A stretch of DNA of 64,000 nucleotides, from NCBI GenBank assembly GCA_943371005.1, contig CALRTB020000004.1:205795-269794 (forward strand). The letters are read 5' to 3'. This DNA is from MRBY01 sp943371005. GTDB lineage: Bacteria; Cyanobacteriota; Cyanobacteriia; Cyanobacteriales; MRBY01. Each line of letters opens with the position of its first letter. Positions within the stretch are counted from its first letter, which is position 1. Below the pieces are notes generated by a model. It did not search any database. It saw only the letters and a list, made by a program, of their open reading frames with translations, and was not told where the DNA came from. Below, in pieces: positions 8,981 through 17,326 of the stretch. The translations under genes were made by a program, and so were the position numbers.

Positions 8981-9070
8981 TTAGCGCCGACTGAAAATTT
9001 GCCAACAGACCAGTAGGGTGACGCCAAAATAGCCGGCGATCGCCACCCAATCTAACACCGCAGTATCCAT
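8981..9070 (-). CDS. Putative 29-residue single-span membrane peptide
   Basis: The frame from ATG 9070 encodes MDTAVLDWVAIAGYFGVTLL followed by VCWQIFSRR: a short N-terminal head, one hydrophobic helix and a positively charged end. It is preceded by a strong AGGAGG 9 bases upstream (9080-9085), which is the main reason to believe it. The size and layout resemble small subunits of photosynthetic membrane complexes such as PetN (also 29 residues, starting MD and with a Trp-Val near residue 8), but the match is too weak for a name. A start at GTG 9073 or ATG 9076 is also possible. Confidence 0.55.
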   Translation of the reverse strand: MDTAVLDWVAIAGYFGVTLLVCWQIFSRR

Positions 9071-9079
9071 CACCATAAT

Positions 9080-9085
9080 CCTCCT
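9080..9085 (-). promoter_or_regulatory. Consensus ribosome binding site AGGAGG
   Basis: Perfect AGGAGG on the minus strand, 9 bases before the ATG of the 29-residue membrane peptide. Such perfect sites are rare in this window and support translation of that tiny gene. Confidence 0.6.
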
Positions 9086-9336
9086 GGGACGATTGATCCT
9101 CTCACCAAAGCAGGTTTGCGCCCTATAAAAATACCTTGAATCTCCCCAGGCGCAACCGATAAATCTCCCATCTTGAGACCTTTTACGGCCCTTGCCCTGG
9201 GTCGTGAGGAACTTTTTAAGGATTGTGACAATGGCGTGATATGATTGCACGTGGTTTGTACTGTTTCCCTTGTACAAAGCAATATAGACAGTCAAATAAA
9301 TCGATCAAAACCCTTGATCTTCTAAACCTGCTGAGC

Positions 9337-9789
9337 GTGAATTCATCTGAGTCTCAAAGCCAATCAGACATTCCCAACTCTTCTAACTCAACCTTAGAAA
9401 ATAATGGGGATTCGGCAAGTAACACCCCAATGGACGAGTACTATCAGCTCAAACAGTCCATTTTTTTTGTGACTCTTGCCATCAGTGGGGCGATCGCCCT
9501 ATTGGTCTGGTACTTTTATTCTGCCCAAACAGCAGTGAGTTATCTCATTGGTGCTGGCGTTGGAATAATTTATTTGAGACAGTTGGCAAAAAGCGTAGAA
9601 AAAATCAGTAGCAACAATCCCAGAACAGGTTCCGGTCGCTTAGCCCTTTTTATCGGCTTGATCGTCATCGCAACCCAACTGGAGCAACTGGAAATCCTAC
9701 CCGCTTTTTTAGGGTTCATTACCTATAAACTTGCCATCATTGTTTATGTCCTGCCGAATAGTTTACTTGCCGCAGACAAAGCAAATTAG
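9337..9789 (+). CDS. atp1: ATP synthase subunit I (Atp1)
   Basis: First gene of the main ATP synthase operon. The family (AtpI/Atp1) is thought to help assemble the c-ring. The protein has a Ser/Asn-rich hydrophilic head and then four hydrophobic stretches (around SIFFVTLAISGAIALLVWYF, YLIGAGVGIIYL, LALFIGLIVIA and FITYKLAIIVYVL). The start is uncertain: GTG 9337 gives 150 residues; ATG 9430 (MDEYYQLKQ) gives 119, closer to the usual family length; neither has a clear ribosome binding site. Confidence 0.85.
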   Translation: MNSSESQSQSDIPNSSNSTLENNGDSASNTPMDEYYQLKQSIFFVTLAISGAIALLVWYFYSAQTAVSYLIGAGVGIIYLRQLAKSVEKISSNNPRTGSGRLALFIGLIVIATQLEQLEILPAFLGFITYKLAIIVYVLPNSLLAADKAN

Positions 9790-9842
9790 ATTCCGCCCTA
9801 GCCCTTGATTGTCGAGAGAAAGAACCGGGGAAAGATCATCAA

Positions 9843-10583
9843 ATGGAAATGCTTAATAGTTTAACTACATTTAGTTTATTTCCCCTTGCTGAACTCGAAG
9901 TCGGCAAACATTTTTATTGGGAACTCGGTGGCTTAAAAGTTCACGGACAGGTACTAATGACCTCTTGGTTCGTTATTGCCGTGCTCGTGCTTGCTTCGAT
10001 CCTAGCAACCCGCAATGTTCAGCGTGTCCCTGGTGGTTTCCAAAACTTCATGGAATACGCCCTCGAATTTATTCGGGATCTGGTTAAAAACCAGCTAGGC
10101 GAAAAAGAATATCGTCCTTGGGTGCCCTTCATTGGAACATTGTTCCTCTTTATCTTCATTGCCAACTGGTCCGGTGCCCTTGTGCCTTGGAAAATCATTG
10201 GTTTACCCGAAGGTGAATTGGCGGCTCCCACCAACGACATTAACACCACCGTAGCCCTAGCTCTGTTGACTTCCTTGGCATATTTTTATGCTGGGTTCAA
10301 AAAGCGTGGAATTGGTTACCTGAAAAAATATTTGGAACCGACCCCTATCCTGCTTCCAATTAACATTCTGGAAGATTTCACTAAGCCCCTCTCCCTGAGC
10401 TTCCGTCTTTTCGGAAACATCCTCGCGGACGAACTGGTGGTTGGTGTACTGGTTTTCTTGGTTCCCCTGATTATTCCTTTACCCTTGATGGCACTCGGTT
10501 TATTCGCCAGTGCGATCCAAGCGTTGATTTTTGCCACCCTCGCAGCAGCCTATATTGCTGAGGCGATGGAAGGCCATCACTAA
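9843..10583 (+). CDS. atpI: ATP synthase Fo subunit a
   Basis: Subunit a (atpB in general bacterial naming) forms the proton half-channels of Fo next to the c-ring. The 246-residue protein has several membrane helices and the family signature around LSLSFRLFGNILADEL, which contains the essential arginine. The start is ATG 9843, with a second ATG two codons on. It follows atp1 by 53 bases. Confidence 0.96.
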   Translation: MEMLNSLTTFSLFPLAELEVGKHFYWELGGLKVHGQVLMTSWFVIAVLVLASILATRNVQRVPGGFQNFMEYALEFIRDLVKNQLGEKEYRPWVPFIGTLFLFIFIANWSGALVPWKIIGLPEGELAAPTNDINTTVALALLTSLAYFYAGFKKRGIGYLKKYLEPTPILLPINILEDFTKPLSLSFRLFGNILADELVVGVLVFLVPLIIPLPLMALGLFASAIQALIFATLAAAYIAEAMEGHH

Positions 10584-10744
10584 GGGAAGGTTTTACTTCA
10601 GGATTATTGATAAAAGCCCGAAGGCTAGCTAGAAATTTCAAGTCTATTTGTGTTTCTGGTCACTTTTTCTGTTAATTTTTTTGACGGGGATCTGTTTTAG
10701 AGACCTGTTTATACCCACTTCAATAACATCGAAAGGAAAAAATT

Positions 10745-10990
10745 ATGGATTCTTTAACTGCTGCTGCTTCTGTTATTGCTGCTGCTCTTGCTGTAGGTCT
10801 TGCGGCGATCGGCCCTGGTATTGGTCAAGGTAATGCTGCGGGTAGTGCAGCTGAAGGGATTGCCCGTCAACCCGAAGCGGAAGGCAAAATCCGCGGTACT
10901 CTCCTCCTCAGCTTGGCTTTTATGGAAGCTTTAACCATCTACGGTCTTGTTGTTGCCCTCGTTCTTTTGTTTGCAAACCCCTTTGCATAA
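10745..10990 (+). CDS. atpH: ATP synthase Fo subunit c
   Basis: The proteolipid of the rotor ring (atpE in general naming). The 81 residues form two hydrophobic hairpin helices with GLAAIGPGIGQG (18-29) in the first and the proton-carrying glutamate Glu61 in LAFMEALTIYG in the second; the polar loop has ARQPE. Gln28 next to the GxGxG packing motif is normal for proton-driven rings of cyanobacteria. The 161-base leader and the AAAGGAAAAAATT before the ATG fit a highly expressed gene. Confidence 0.98.
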   Translation: MDSLTAAASVIAAALAVGLAAIGPGIGQGNAAGSAAEGIARQPEAEGKIRGTLLLSLAFMEALTIYGLVVALVLLFANPFA

Positions 10991-11140
10991 AGAGAAACCG
11001 AACTGGGTTTAGGTCATTCGATGCCGATTTAAAGGCAGCTTACCTGGATGATCTAGGCCCCGTTTTTCCCTGGGACAATGGGGTAACCCCCTAGATGTAT
11101 AAACTCTATAAGACCCAAACACGGTGGGGTCAATTGATAA

Positions 11141-11626
11141 ATGACACACTGGACAATTGTTTTAGCAACTGAAGCAGTCGAGAAAACCGCTGAGGGTGGT
11201 CTTTTTGATTTTGACGCAACGCTCCCCGTGATGGCCATTCAGTTTTTGGTCTTAGCGGCGTTGTTAAATAAGCTTTTTTATAAGCCTATTGGTCAAGCGA
11301 TTGACGACCGTTCCGATTATATTCGCACCAACTTAGTGGACGCGAAAGAACGTCAGCAAAAGGCGGAGGACTTAGCCGTTCAATATGAGCAAGAGCTCCG
11401 TGATGTGCGTCGTGAAGCCCAGGATGTGATTGCCAAAGCTCAGGCTGAAGCTCAAAAGGTTGTGGCGGCTGAAGTGAAGTCTGCCCAGGCTGAGGCTTTG
11501 GCGGAGCGGGAAAAAGCAGCCTTGGAAATCGAGGCACAACGGGAATCTGCGTTCAAATCCCTTGAACAGCAAGTTGATTCTCTGAGCCAGGCGATCGCCT
11601 CTAAATTAGTTGGGGCAAAGCTTTAG
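11141..11626 (+). CDS. atpG: ATP synthase Fo subunit b' (b2)
   Basis: The second, divergent stator subunit found in phototrophs. The 161-residue protein has a single N-terminal membrane helix (LPVMAIQFLVLAALLNKLFY), then a long charged coiled-coil rich in Ala, Glu, Lys and Gln that ends at IASKLVGAKL. Together with subunit b it forms the peripheral stalk. It sits between c and b in the standard cyanobacterial order. Confidence 0.95.
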   Translation: MTHWTIVLATEAVEKTAEGGLFDFDATLPVMAIQFLVLAALLNKLFYKPIGQAIDDRSDYIRTNLVDAKERQQKAEDLAVQYEQELRDVRREAQDVIAKAQAEAQKVVAAEVKSAQAEALAEREKAALEIEAQRESAFKSLEQQVDSLSQAIASKLVGAKL

Positions 11627-11755
11627 GGTAGTGCGGTTTTCGCTGCCTAGATGGGAACTCTTGAAGATTTCAAGCTTTTATATCTTTAAGAAAAAGAGTT
11701 ATCCATTTTTAGATGTATACACCATAAGCAAATAGCGCTGGGGTAGATCGATATC

Positions 11756-12283
11756 ATGGGAATTATTTCCTACCTTGCCACCGCATCGGAGGGTGGTTTT
11801 CATTTAAACTTCGACATTTTAGAAACAAACATTATCAACCTTGCGATCATCATTGGGGTTCTGTACGTCTATGGGAGCAAGTTTATTGGCAACATTTTAG
11901 AGACGCGCAAAAGCAAAATTGTCGCCGATCTAGAAGATGCTGAAAACCGCGCGAAAAAAGCCCAAGAAGCACTGACAAAAGCCCAAAAAGACCTCGAGCA
12001 GGCCCAGGCCCAGGCTGCCAAGATTCGTGAAGACGCCAAGGTTGCCGCAGAAAAAACCAAGCAAGATATTTTGGCTAAAGGTCGCGATGAAGTTGAAAAA
12101 CTCAAGGCCTCTGCGGTGAAAGAATTAAGCACAGAACAAGCAAAAGTAATCACCGAGCTGAAGCGACGGGTTGCAGAACTTGCTCTGGCAAAAGTGGAAG
12201 CTCAATTGCGGTCTGATTTGGATGAGTCTGCTCAAGCCAAGTTAGTGGATCGCAGCATTGCACAACTGGGAGGTGGCGCATGA
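11756..12283 (+). CDS. atpF: ATP synthase Fo subunit b
   Basis: The peripheral stalk subunit, 175 residues, with an N-terminal membrane helix (NIINLAIIIGVLYVYGSKFI) and a long coiled coil (KAQEALTKAQKDLEQAQAQA and following). It ends with GGGA, and its stop TGA overlaps the ATG of the delta gene as ATGA, indicating translational coupling. Confidence 0.96.
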   Translation: MGIISYLATASEGGFHLNFDILETNIINLAIIIGVLYVYGSKFIGNILETRKSKIVADLEDAENRAKKAQEALTKAQKDLEQAQAQAAKIREDAKVAAEKTKQDILAKGRDEVEKLKASAVKELSTEQAKVITELKRRVAELALAKVEAQLRSDLDESAQAKLVDRSIAQLGGGA

Positions 12284-12837
12284 AAGGCAACACAATGATT
12301 GCTCAAGTCGTTGAGCCCTATGCTGGTGCCCTGATGAACCTTGCGCAGGAGACCAATAAAGTCGAAGCATTCGCAGAAAATTGCCGGGCCTTACTGTCGC
12401 TCCTCCAAGAGTCTGCAGAGTTCCGGTCTTTTGTGATGAATCCTTTGGTCAAAGCAGAGGATAAAAAAGGCGTCCTACAAGGGGTTTGTGGCCAGGATGT
12501 AGATACCTACTTCCTCAACTTCTTGTTTCTGCTCGTAGATCGTCGGCGCATTGTTTTCCTCGAAGGCATTTGTCAGGAATTCGTTGCCCTCCAGCGAAAA
12601 CTGAACAATATTGTTCTCGCTGATGTCACGAGTGCTCAGCCGTTGACCACTGATCAAGAAGCGGCGATCGCCGATCAAGTTAAACAAATGACTGGGGCCA
12701 ATGCCGTTGAACTAAACATTGCCACCGATGCCGATTTGATTGGTGGTGTCGTGATCAAGGTCGGTTCCAAAGTCTTCGACGCTAGCTTGCGGGGCCAACT
12801 CCGTCGGATCAGCATGGATCTATTAGGCTCAAACTAA
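12280..12837 (+). CDS. atpD: ATP synthase F1 subunit delta
   Basis: The delta (OSCP) subunit (atpH in general bacterial naming) joins the b/b' stalk to the top of the alpha3beta3 head. It has 185 residues with the N-terminal six-helix domain (VVEPYAGALMNLAQE) and the C-terminal IGGVVIKVGSKVFDASLRGQL that marks the family. The first ATG overlaps the stop of subunit b; another ATG five codons on (MIAQVVEPYA) is closer to the usual start. Confidence 0.95.
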   Translation: MKGNTMIAQVVEPYAGALMNLAQETNKVEAFAENCRALLSLLQESAEFRSFVMNPLVKAEDKKGVLQGVCGQDVDTYFLNFLFLLVDRRRIVFLEGICQEFVALQRKLNNIVLADVTSAQPLTTDQEAAIADQVKQMTGANAVELNIATDADLIGGVVIKVGSKVFDASLRGQLRRISMDLLGSN

Positions 12838-12938
12838 GCTGGTGCCAATTTTTTGGACCTGTTTTAACACCGGCCACTTAACTTTAAAAGTGTCTCAATA
12901 GACTGTCCCTAGAATTAACCTTATTTAACAGTACAGAC

Positions 12939-14456
12939 ATGATTAGTATCAGACCCGACGAAATTAGTAGCATTATTCGTCAACAAATTGAGTCCTACGA
13001 CCAAAAAGTTCAAGTCGATAACGTCGGCACCGTACTTCAAGTCGGTGATGGGATTGCTCGGATCTATGGTCTTGAGCAGGCCATGGCCGGTGAATTGCTT
13101 GAGTTTGAAGATGGTACCGTGGGGATCGCCCTCAACCTTGAAGAAGATAACGTCGGCGCCGTATTGATGGGTGACGGTCGTGACATTCAAGAAGGTAGTA
13201 GCGTTAAATCCACTGGCCGGATCGCAGAAATTCCCGTTGGTGAAGCCATCGTTGGTCGTGTCGTTGACGCCCTCGCCCGCCCCCTTGATGGGAAAGGTGA
13301 TATTGCCTCCACCGATACCCGCCTCATCGAATTCATGGCCCCTGGGATTATTGCCCGTCGTTCTGTCCATGAACCGATGCAGACTGGGATTACGGCAATT
13401 GACGCCATGATTCCCGTCGGTCGGGGTCAGCGGGAATTGATTATCGGTGACCGTCAAACTGGTAAAACGGCCGTGGCGGTTGACACGATCATCAACCAGA
13501 AAGATGAAGATGTCATTTGTGTCTACGTGGCCGTTGGTCAAAAGGCATCCACTGTTGCTCAGGTTGTCTCTACCCTCGAATCTAAGGGCGCTTTAGATTA
13601 CACCGTCGTTGTGGCAGCAAATGCCAACGATCCGGCAACTCTGCAATACCTTGCCCCCTACACTGGTGCGGCGATCGCCGAGCACTTCATGTACCAAGGT
13701 AAGGCGACCCTCGTTGTGTACGATGATCTTACCAAGCAAGCCCAAGCGTACCGCCAAATGTCCTTGCTGCTCCGTCGTCCCCCCGGACGTGAAGCATATC
13801 CCGGTGACGTCTTCTACTTGCACTCTCGTTTGTTAGAACGGGCGGCAAAACTCAGCGATGAACTCGGTGGCGGTAGCATGACAGCCCTACCGATCATTGA
13901 AACCCAAGCCGGTGACGTTTCCGCTTACATTCCCACCAACGTTATTTCGATTACCGACGGTCAGATCTTCTTGTCTTCTGACCTATTCAACGCGGGCTTC
14001 CGTCCGGCAATTAACGCGGGTATTTCTGTATCCCGGGTTGGTTCTGCGGCGCAGACCAAAGCGATGAAGAAAGTTGCTGGTAAACTCAAGCTGGAATTGG
14101 CTCAGTTCGCTGAACTCGAAGCCTTTGCTCAGTTTGCTTCTGACCTGGATGCAGCAACTCAAAACCAGTTAGCCCGGGGTCAGCGTCTCCGTCAGATCCT
14201 CAAGCAAGCCCAAAATTCGCCTCTTTCTGTCGCTGAACAGGTGGCGATTGTATATGCTGGCTTGAATGGCTACCTTGATGAAATCCCTGTCGATCGCGTG
14301 GTTGAGTTCACCACTGGCCTGCGTCAGTACCTTGCCACCAGCAAAGCCCGGTACGGTGAAATCATTGCCAACGACAAAGCGTTGACCGATGAGGCAGAAA
14401 CCCTCCTGAAAGAGGCGATCGCCGAGCACAAGCAAAGTTTCGCCGCTGCGGCCTAA
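12939..14456 (+). CDS. atpA: ATP synthase F1 subunit alpha
   Basis: The 505-residue non-catalytic nucleotide-binding subunit of the F1 head. It starts MISIRPDEISSIIRQQIESY as typical, has the P-loop GDRQTGKTAV in the first third, and the ALPIIETQAGDVSAYIPTN and SVSRVGSAAQ stretches. It is full length. A 102-base spacer precedes it, and an inverted repeat lies between it and the gamma gene. Confidence 0.98.
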   Translation: MISIRPDEISSIIRQQIESYDQKVQVDNVGTVLQVGDGIARIYGLEQAMAGELLEFEDGTVGIALNLEEDNVGAVLMGDGRDIQEGSSVKSTGRIAEIPVGEAIVGRVVDALARPLDGKGDIASTDTRLIEFMAPGIIARRSVHEPMQTGITAIDAMIPVGRGQRELIIGDRQTGKTAVAVDTIINQKDEDVICVYVAVGQKASTVAQVVSTLESKGALDYTVVVAANANDPATLQYLAPYTGAAIAEHFMYQGKATLVVYDDLTKQAQAYRQMSLLLRRPPGREAYPGDVFYLHSRLLERAAKLSDELGGGSMTALPIIETQAGDVSAYIPTNVISITDGQIFLSSDLFNAGFRPAINAGISVSRVGSAAQTKAMKKVAGKLKLELAQFAELEAFAQFASDLDAATQNQLARGQRLRQILKQAQNSPLSVAEQVAIVYAGLNGYLDEIPVDRVVEFTTGLRQYLATSKARYGEIIANDKALTDEAETLLKEAIAEHKQSFAAAA

Positions 14457-14468
14457 GCAGATGATCAT

Positions 14469-14513
14469 GTCGCCTGTAGCCCATGGCCAGCATCACCAGC
14501 GGTTGCAGGCGAC
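14469..14513 (+). promoter_or_regulatory. Intercistronic hairpin between atpA and atpC
   Basis: GTCGCCTGTA (14469-14478) pairs with TGCAGGCGAC (14504-14513) over ten base pairs with a single G-T wobble, leaving a 25-base loop. No T run follows, so it is not a normal terminator. It could stabilise or mark a processing end of the upstream mRNA, or attenuate read-through into the gamma gene. The function is inferred. Confidence 0.5.
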
Positions 14514-14540
14514 CCAGAATCGAACTAAGGGATATTACTC

Positions 14541-15485
14541 ATGCCAAACCTAAAGGGGATTCGCGACCGGATTCAATCCGTCAAAAATACCAAGAAAATT
14601 ACCGAAGCGATGCGTCTGGTGGCCGCGGCAAAAGTACGTCGCGCCCAAGAACAGGTGACTTCCACCCGTCCCTTTGCTAACACGCTCTTACAGGTGCTCT
14701 ATAGCCTCAAGAGTCGTCTCCGCCTTGAAGAAGCAGATTTGCCCCTCCTCAAGCAACGGGAAGTAAAGTGCGTCGGTCTGTTGGTCATCACTGGCGATCG
14801 CGGCCTTTGCGGTGGCTATAACGCCAACATCATCCGTAAAGCCGAACAAAGAGCAAAAGAATTAGCAGCAGCCGGCATCAACTACAAGTTTGTGCTGGTG
14901 GGCCGTAAAGCGGTGCAATATTTCCAGAATCGCCAAGCCCCCGTTGCTAAAACCTATGCTGGTTTAGAACAAATTCCTTCGGCAGCAGAAGCATCGGACA
15001 TTGCCGATGAACTGCTCTCTTTGTTCCTCTCAGAAGAAGTGGACAAAATTGAACTGATTTATACACGTTTTGTGTCTTTGATCAGTTCTCAACCTGTCGT
15101 TCAAACTCTATTGCCTTTGGTGCCTGAAGCACTAACCAACCCTGACGACGAAACTTTCAACCTGATTACCCGGGGTGGTAAGTTTCAAGTTGAACGGGAA
15201 AAGGTAGCAACAGAAGTTAAGGAACTGCCCGCAGATATGATCTTCGAGCAGGATCCGAAGGACATTCTCAATGCGTTGTTACCGCTATATCTCAGTAACC
15301 AACTGTTACGGGCGCTCCAGGAAGGGGCAGCGAGTGAGTTGGCAGCCCGGATGACAGCGATGAACAATGCCAGTGACAACGCTTCTGATCTGATGAAAAC
15401 CCTGACGTTGTCCTATAACAAGGCCCGTCAGGCTGCCATTACCCAGGAGCTGTCAGAGGTAGTAGCCGGTGCAAATGCACTCTAA
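14541..15485 (+). CDS. atpC: ATP synthase F1 subunit gamma
   Basis: The central rotor shaft (atpG in general naming), 314 residues. The N-terminal MPNLKGIRDRIQSVKNTKKI and the C-terminal MKTLTLSYNKARQAAITQEL are the long antiparallel coiled coil inside the head. The middle part carries the extra segment found in cyanobacteria and chloroplasts (around LITRGGKFQVEREKVATEV) but without the pair of cysteines that makes plant gamma thiol-regulated. A terminator lies about 70 bases downstream. Confidence 0.97.
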   Translation: MPNLKGIRDRIQSVKNTKKITEAMRLVAAAKVRRAQEQVTSTRPFANTLLQVLYSLKSRLRLEEADLPLLKQREVKCVGLLVITGDRGLCGGYNANIIRKAEQRAKELAAAGINYKFVLVGRKAVQYFQNRQAPVAKTYAGLEQIPSAAEASDIADELLSLFLSEEVDKIELIYTRFVSLISSQPVVQTLLPLVPEALTNPDDETFNLITRGGKFQVEREKVATEVKELPADMIFEQDPKDILNALLPLYLSNQLLRALQEGAASELAARMTAMNNASDNASDLMKTLTLSYNKARQAAITQELSEVVAGANAL

Positions 15486-15556
15486 AAGACGAACAAGTTA
15501 TTTCCATTATCGTCACTAACTCCAACAGTTACTTGAAGACGGTTCTAATAATATAG

Positions 15557-15588
15557 AAAGGGTGGCATAACCATGTCACTCTTTTTTT
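15557..15588 (+). terminator. Intrinsic terminator of the atp operon
   Basis: AAAGGGTGGCAT (15557-15568) pairs with ATGTCACTCTTT (15573-15584) across an AACC loop, with two G-T wobbles, and continues into a run of T residues. It follows atpC and ends the operon. Confidence 0.8.
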
Positions 15589-15788
15589 GTCGTGGTCTGG
15601 GGAAGTGATCGCCAAAGAGTTTCAATGGATTTTTAGAGGGGATCAATTTACTGACCAAGGGAGATTTTTTTGGTGAATTTCAATTGAAATATCTCGCATT
15701 AGATAATCCGTCCCAGACCCATCACCTTGGCAAACGCCTCTGGAAACGTCAAAATAGAATATTGAAATGTCAATTGTGGGTTCCATTT

Positions 15789-16544
15789 GTGAGTCAAGTT
15801 CGCACCGTTTCCGATACGAAGCGTGATTTTTATACACACCATACTCGGCCAATTAATTCGATTTTTCGGCGCGTCGTCGAAGAACTTTTGGTCGAAATGC
15901 ATTTATTGTCGGTGAATGCCGATTTTCGCTACGATCCTTTCTATGCATTGGGTGTTGTCACGTCCTTTGAGCGCTTTATGCAAGGCTATCGCCCAGAAGC
16001 AGATAAAGTTTCTATTTTCCAAAGTATGTGCCAAGCAATTGGGGGCGATGCCAACCGTTATAAAGAAGATGCAATGGCCCTGGTTGAACTAGCAAAACGC
16101 TGTTCTGGCACGCAACTCATTGAGTGTTTCCGGCAAGATGTGCCCCCCGAAGGTGCCCAAGAATTGTGGGAAAAAATTGAGGCGATCGCCAAAAATGATC
16201 ACTTCAAATATAGTCGGTTGTTTGCCATTGGTATTTATACTTTCCTAGGTGAATCAGAGCCGCAACTCCTAGAAGACACCGAGAAGCGCGATGAAATGCT
16301 GACCACGGTCACCGCAGGTCTGAATCTCCCTGAGGAGAAAATGAAAAAAGACTTGGATCTGTATCGCAGCAACCTCGAAAAAATGAACCAAGTCCTAGAG
16401 GTTTTAGAAGATGCCCTTGCTGTAGAACGGCAACGTCGGGAAAAGGCAGAAGCAGAGGCCAAGGCAAAAGCAGCAGAAGCCACTGCGGTGACTGAAACCA
16501 GCGACGAACCAAAAGAAACCAGCGAATCCGGCTCCGATGCTTAG
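15789..16544 (+). CDS. thf1: Photosystem II assembly/thylakoid formation protein Thf1 (Psb29)
   Basis: Thf1/Psb29 associates with the FtsH protease and photosystem II and is needed for PSII repair and thylakoid biogenesis. Seen: RTVSDTKRDFYTHHTRPIN at the N-terminus, EELLVEMHLLSVN, the AIGIYTFLG region, and a C-terminal coiled coil ending in an Ala/Glu/Thr-rich tail. The GTG at 15789 (MSQVRTVSD) gives 251 residues, matching the family; an in-frame ATG further upstream would add 35 unlike residues. Confidence 0.93.
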   Translation: MSQVRTVSDTKRDFYTHHTRPINSIFRRVVEELLVEMHLLSVNADFRYDPFYALGVVTSFERFMQGYRPEADKVSIFQSMCQAIGGDANRYKEDAMALVELAKRCSGTQLIECFRQDVPPEGAQELWEKIEAIAKNDHFKYSRLFAIGIYTFLGESEPQLLEDTEKRDEMLTTVTAGLNLPEEKMKKDLDLYRSNLEKMNQVLEVLEDALAVERQRREKAEAEAKAKAAEATAVTETSDEPKETSESGSDA

Positions 16545-16598
16545 GATTGCCCGTGCGAAACCTTGATTCTTAAATGTTATTGATTAACACCTTGATCC

Positions 16599-17072
16599 TC
16601 AGGATTTTTCATGACCCTTGTGGGGCAAAAACTGCAGGTCGAGGTGTTCTTTAATGGGCAATTGTGGCGGTGAAATCGTCCCTTCTTCTACGGTGTCGAT
16701 AATCGCCTGTTCTTGGATAAAAAATTCTCCGAAATCTTGCTGCTGGAGTTGCAACTCATGGAATTGTAGTTGTCCGGCGATCGCCAATTTTGCCCCAGGC
16801 TCCGGCAGCGGAGTTTCCGTAATCACCCAAATGCGCCCGGTACTGTCCTGCAATTCGTAAGCGCCTTGGTTGAGGAGAGGCACCCGCTGGGTGACAGTGC
16901 CTTGGACATACACCTCAACCCCCGGTGACACAGCCCCAAGACTGGCAATGGGCTGCCTGGTCGTGCCGAGGTTTTCCTGTTGAGATAAAACTGTCCAGGG
17001 AGTACAGCCGATTAAATTTACAGCGATGAAGCCGCTAAGACACCACCGACTAACTTTGAAGGCGATCGCCAT
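16599..17072 (-). CDS. Putative lipoprotein with OB-like domain
   Basis: 157 residues from ATG 17072. A short signal peptide ends in the lipobox LIGC (20-23), so Cys23 is the likely lipidated residue. The mature part contains beta-strand-rich sequence (VEVYVQGTVTQRVPLL, GAYELQDSTGRIWVIT, KLAIAGQLQ) that resembles bacterial OB-fold domains. It is convergent with thf1 and divergent from cimA. I do not know its role. Confidence 0.7.
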   Translation of the reverse strand: MAIAFKVSRWCLSGFIAVNLIGCTPWTVLSQQENLGTTRQPIASLGAVSPGVEVYVQGTVTQRVPLLNQGAYELQDSTGRIWVITETPLPEPGAKLAIAGQLQFHELQLQQQDFGEFFIQEQAIIDTVEEGTISPPQLPIKEHLDLQFLPHKGHEKS

Positions 17073-17326
17073 AGACAACACAAGCTTATAAACGCATCAT
17101 TGAGATCAAAAAAGTATTTCCAGTGTACTCGATTCCCTGGAAGCTGCAAAAAGTCCTGGAGCTAGCAGTGATTTTTCTCAAAAGAACTTTCTAGATCATT
17201 TTGTGATGTACTGCCCCTGAAATATCAACAAGATTGTCTAAATTTGTGGAATCGTATCGAGGCCCGTCTTGCCCAGAAACTCCCTTGCTAGGATCAAAGG
17301 CAGCATTTCTAGCCGACGGTTCCCCT

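Noticed and set aside
12921..13541. Open frame of 206 residues antisense to atpA
   Set aside because: A complementary-strand shadow of the alpha subunit, rich in Gly, Asn and Phe as expected for such shadows.
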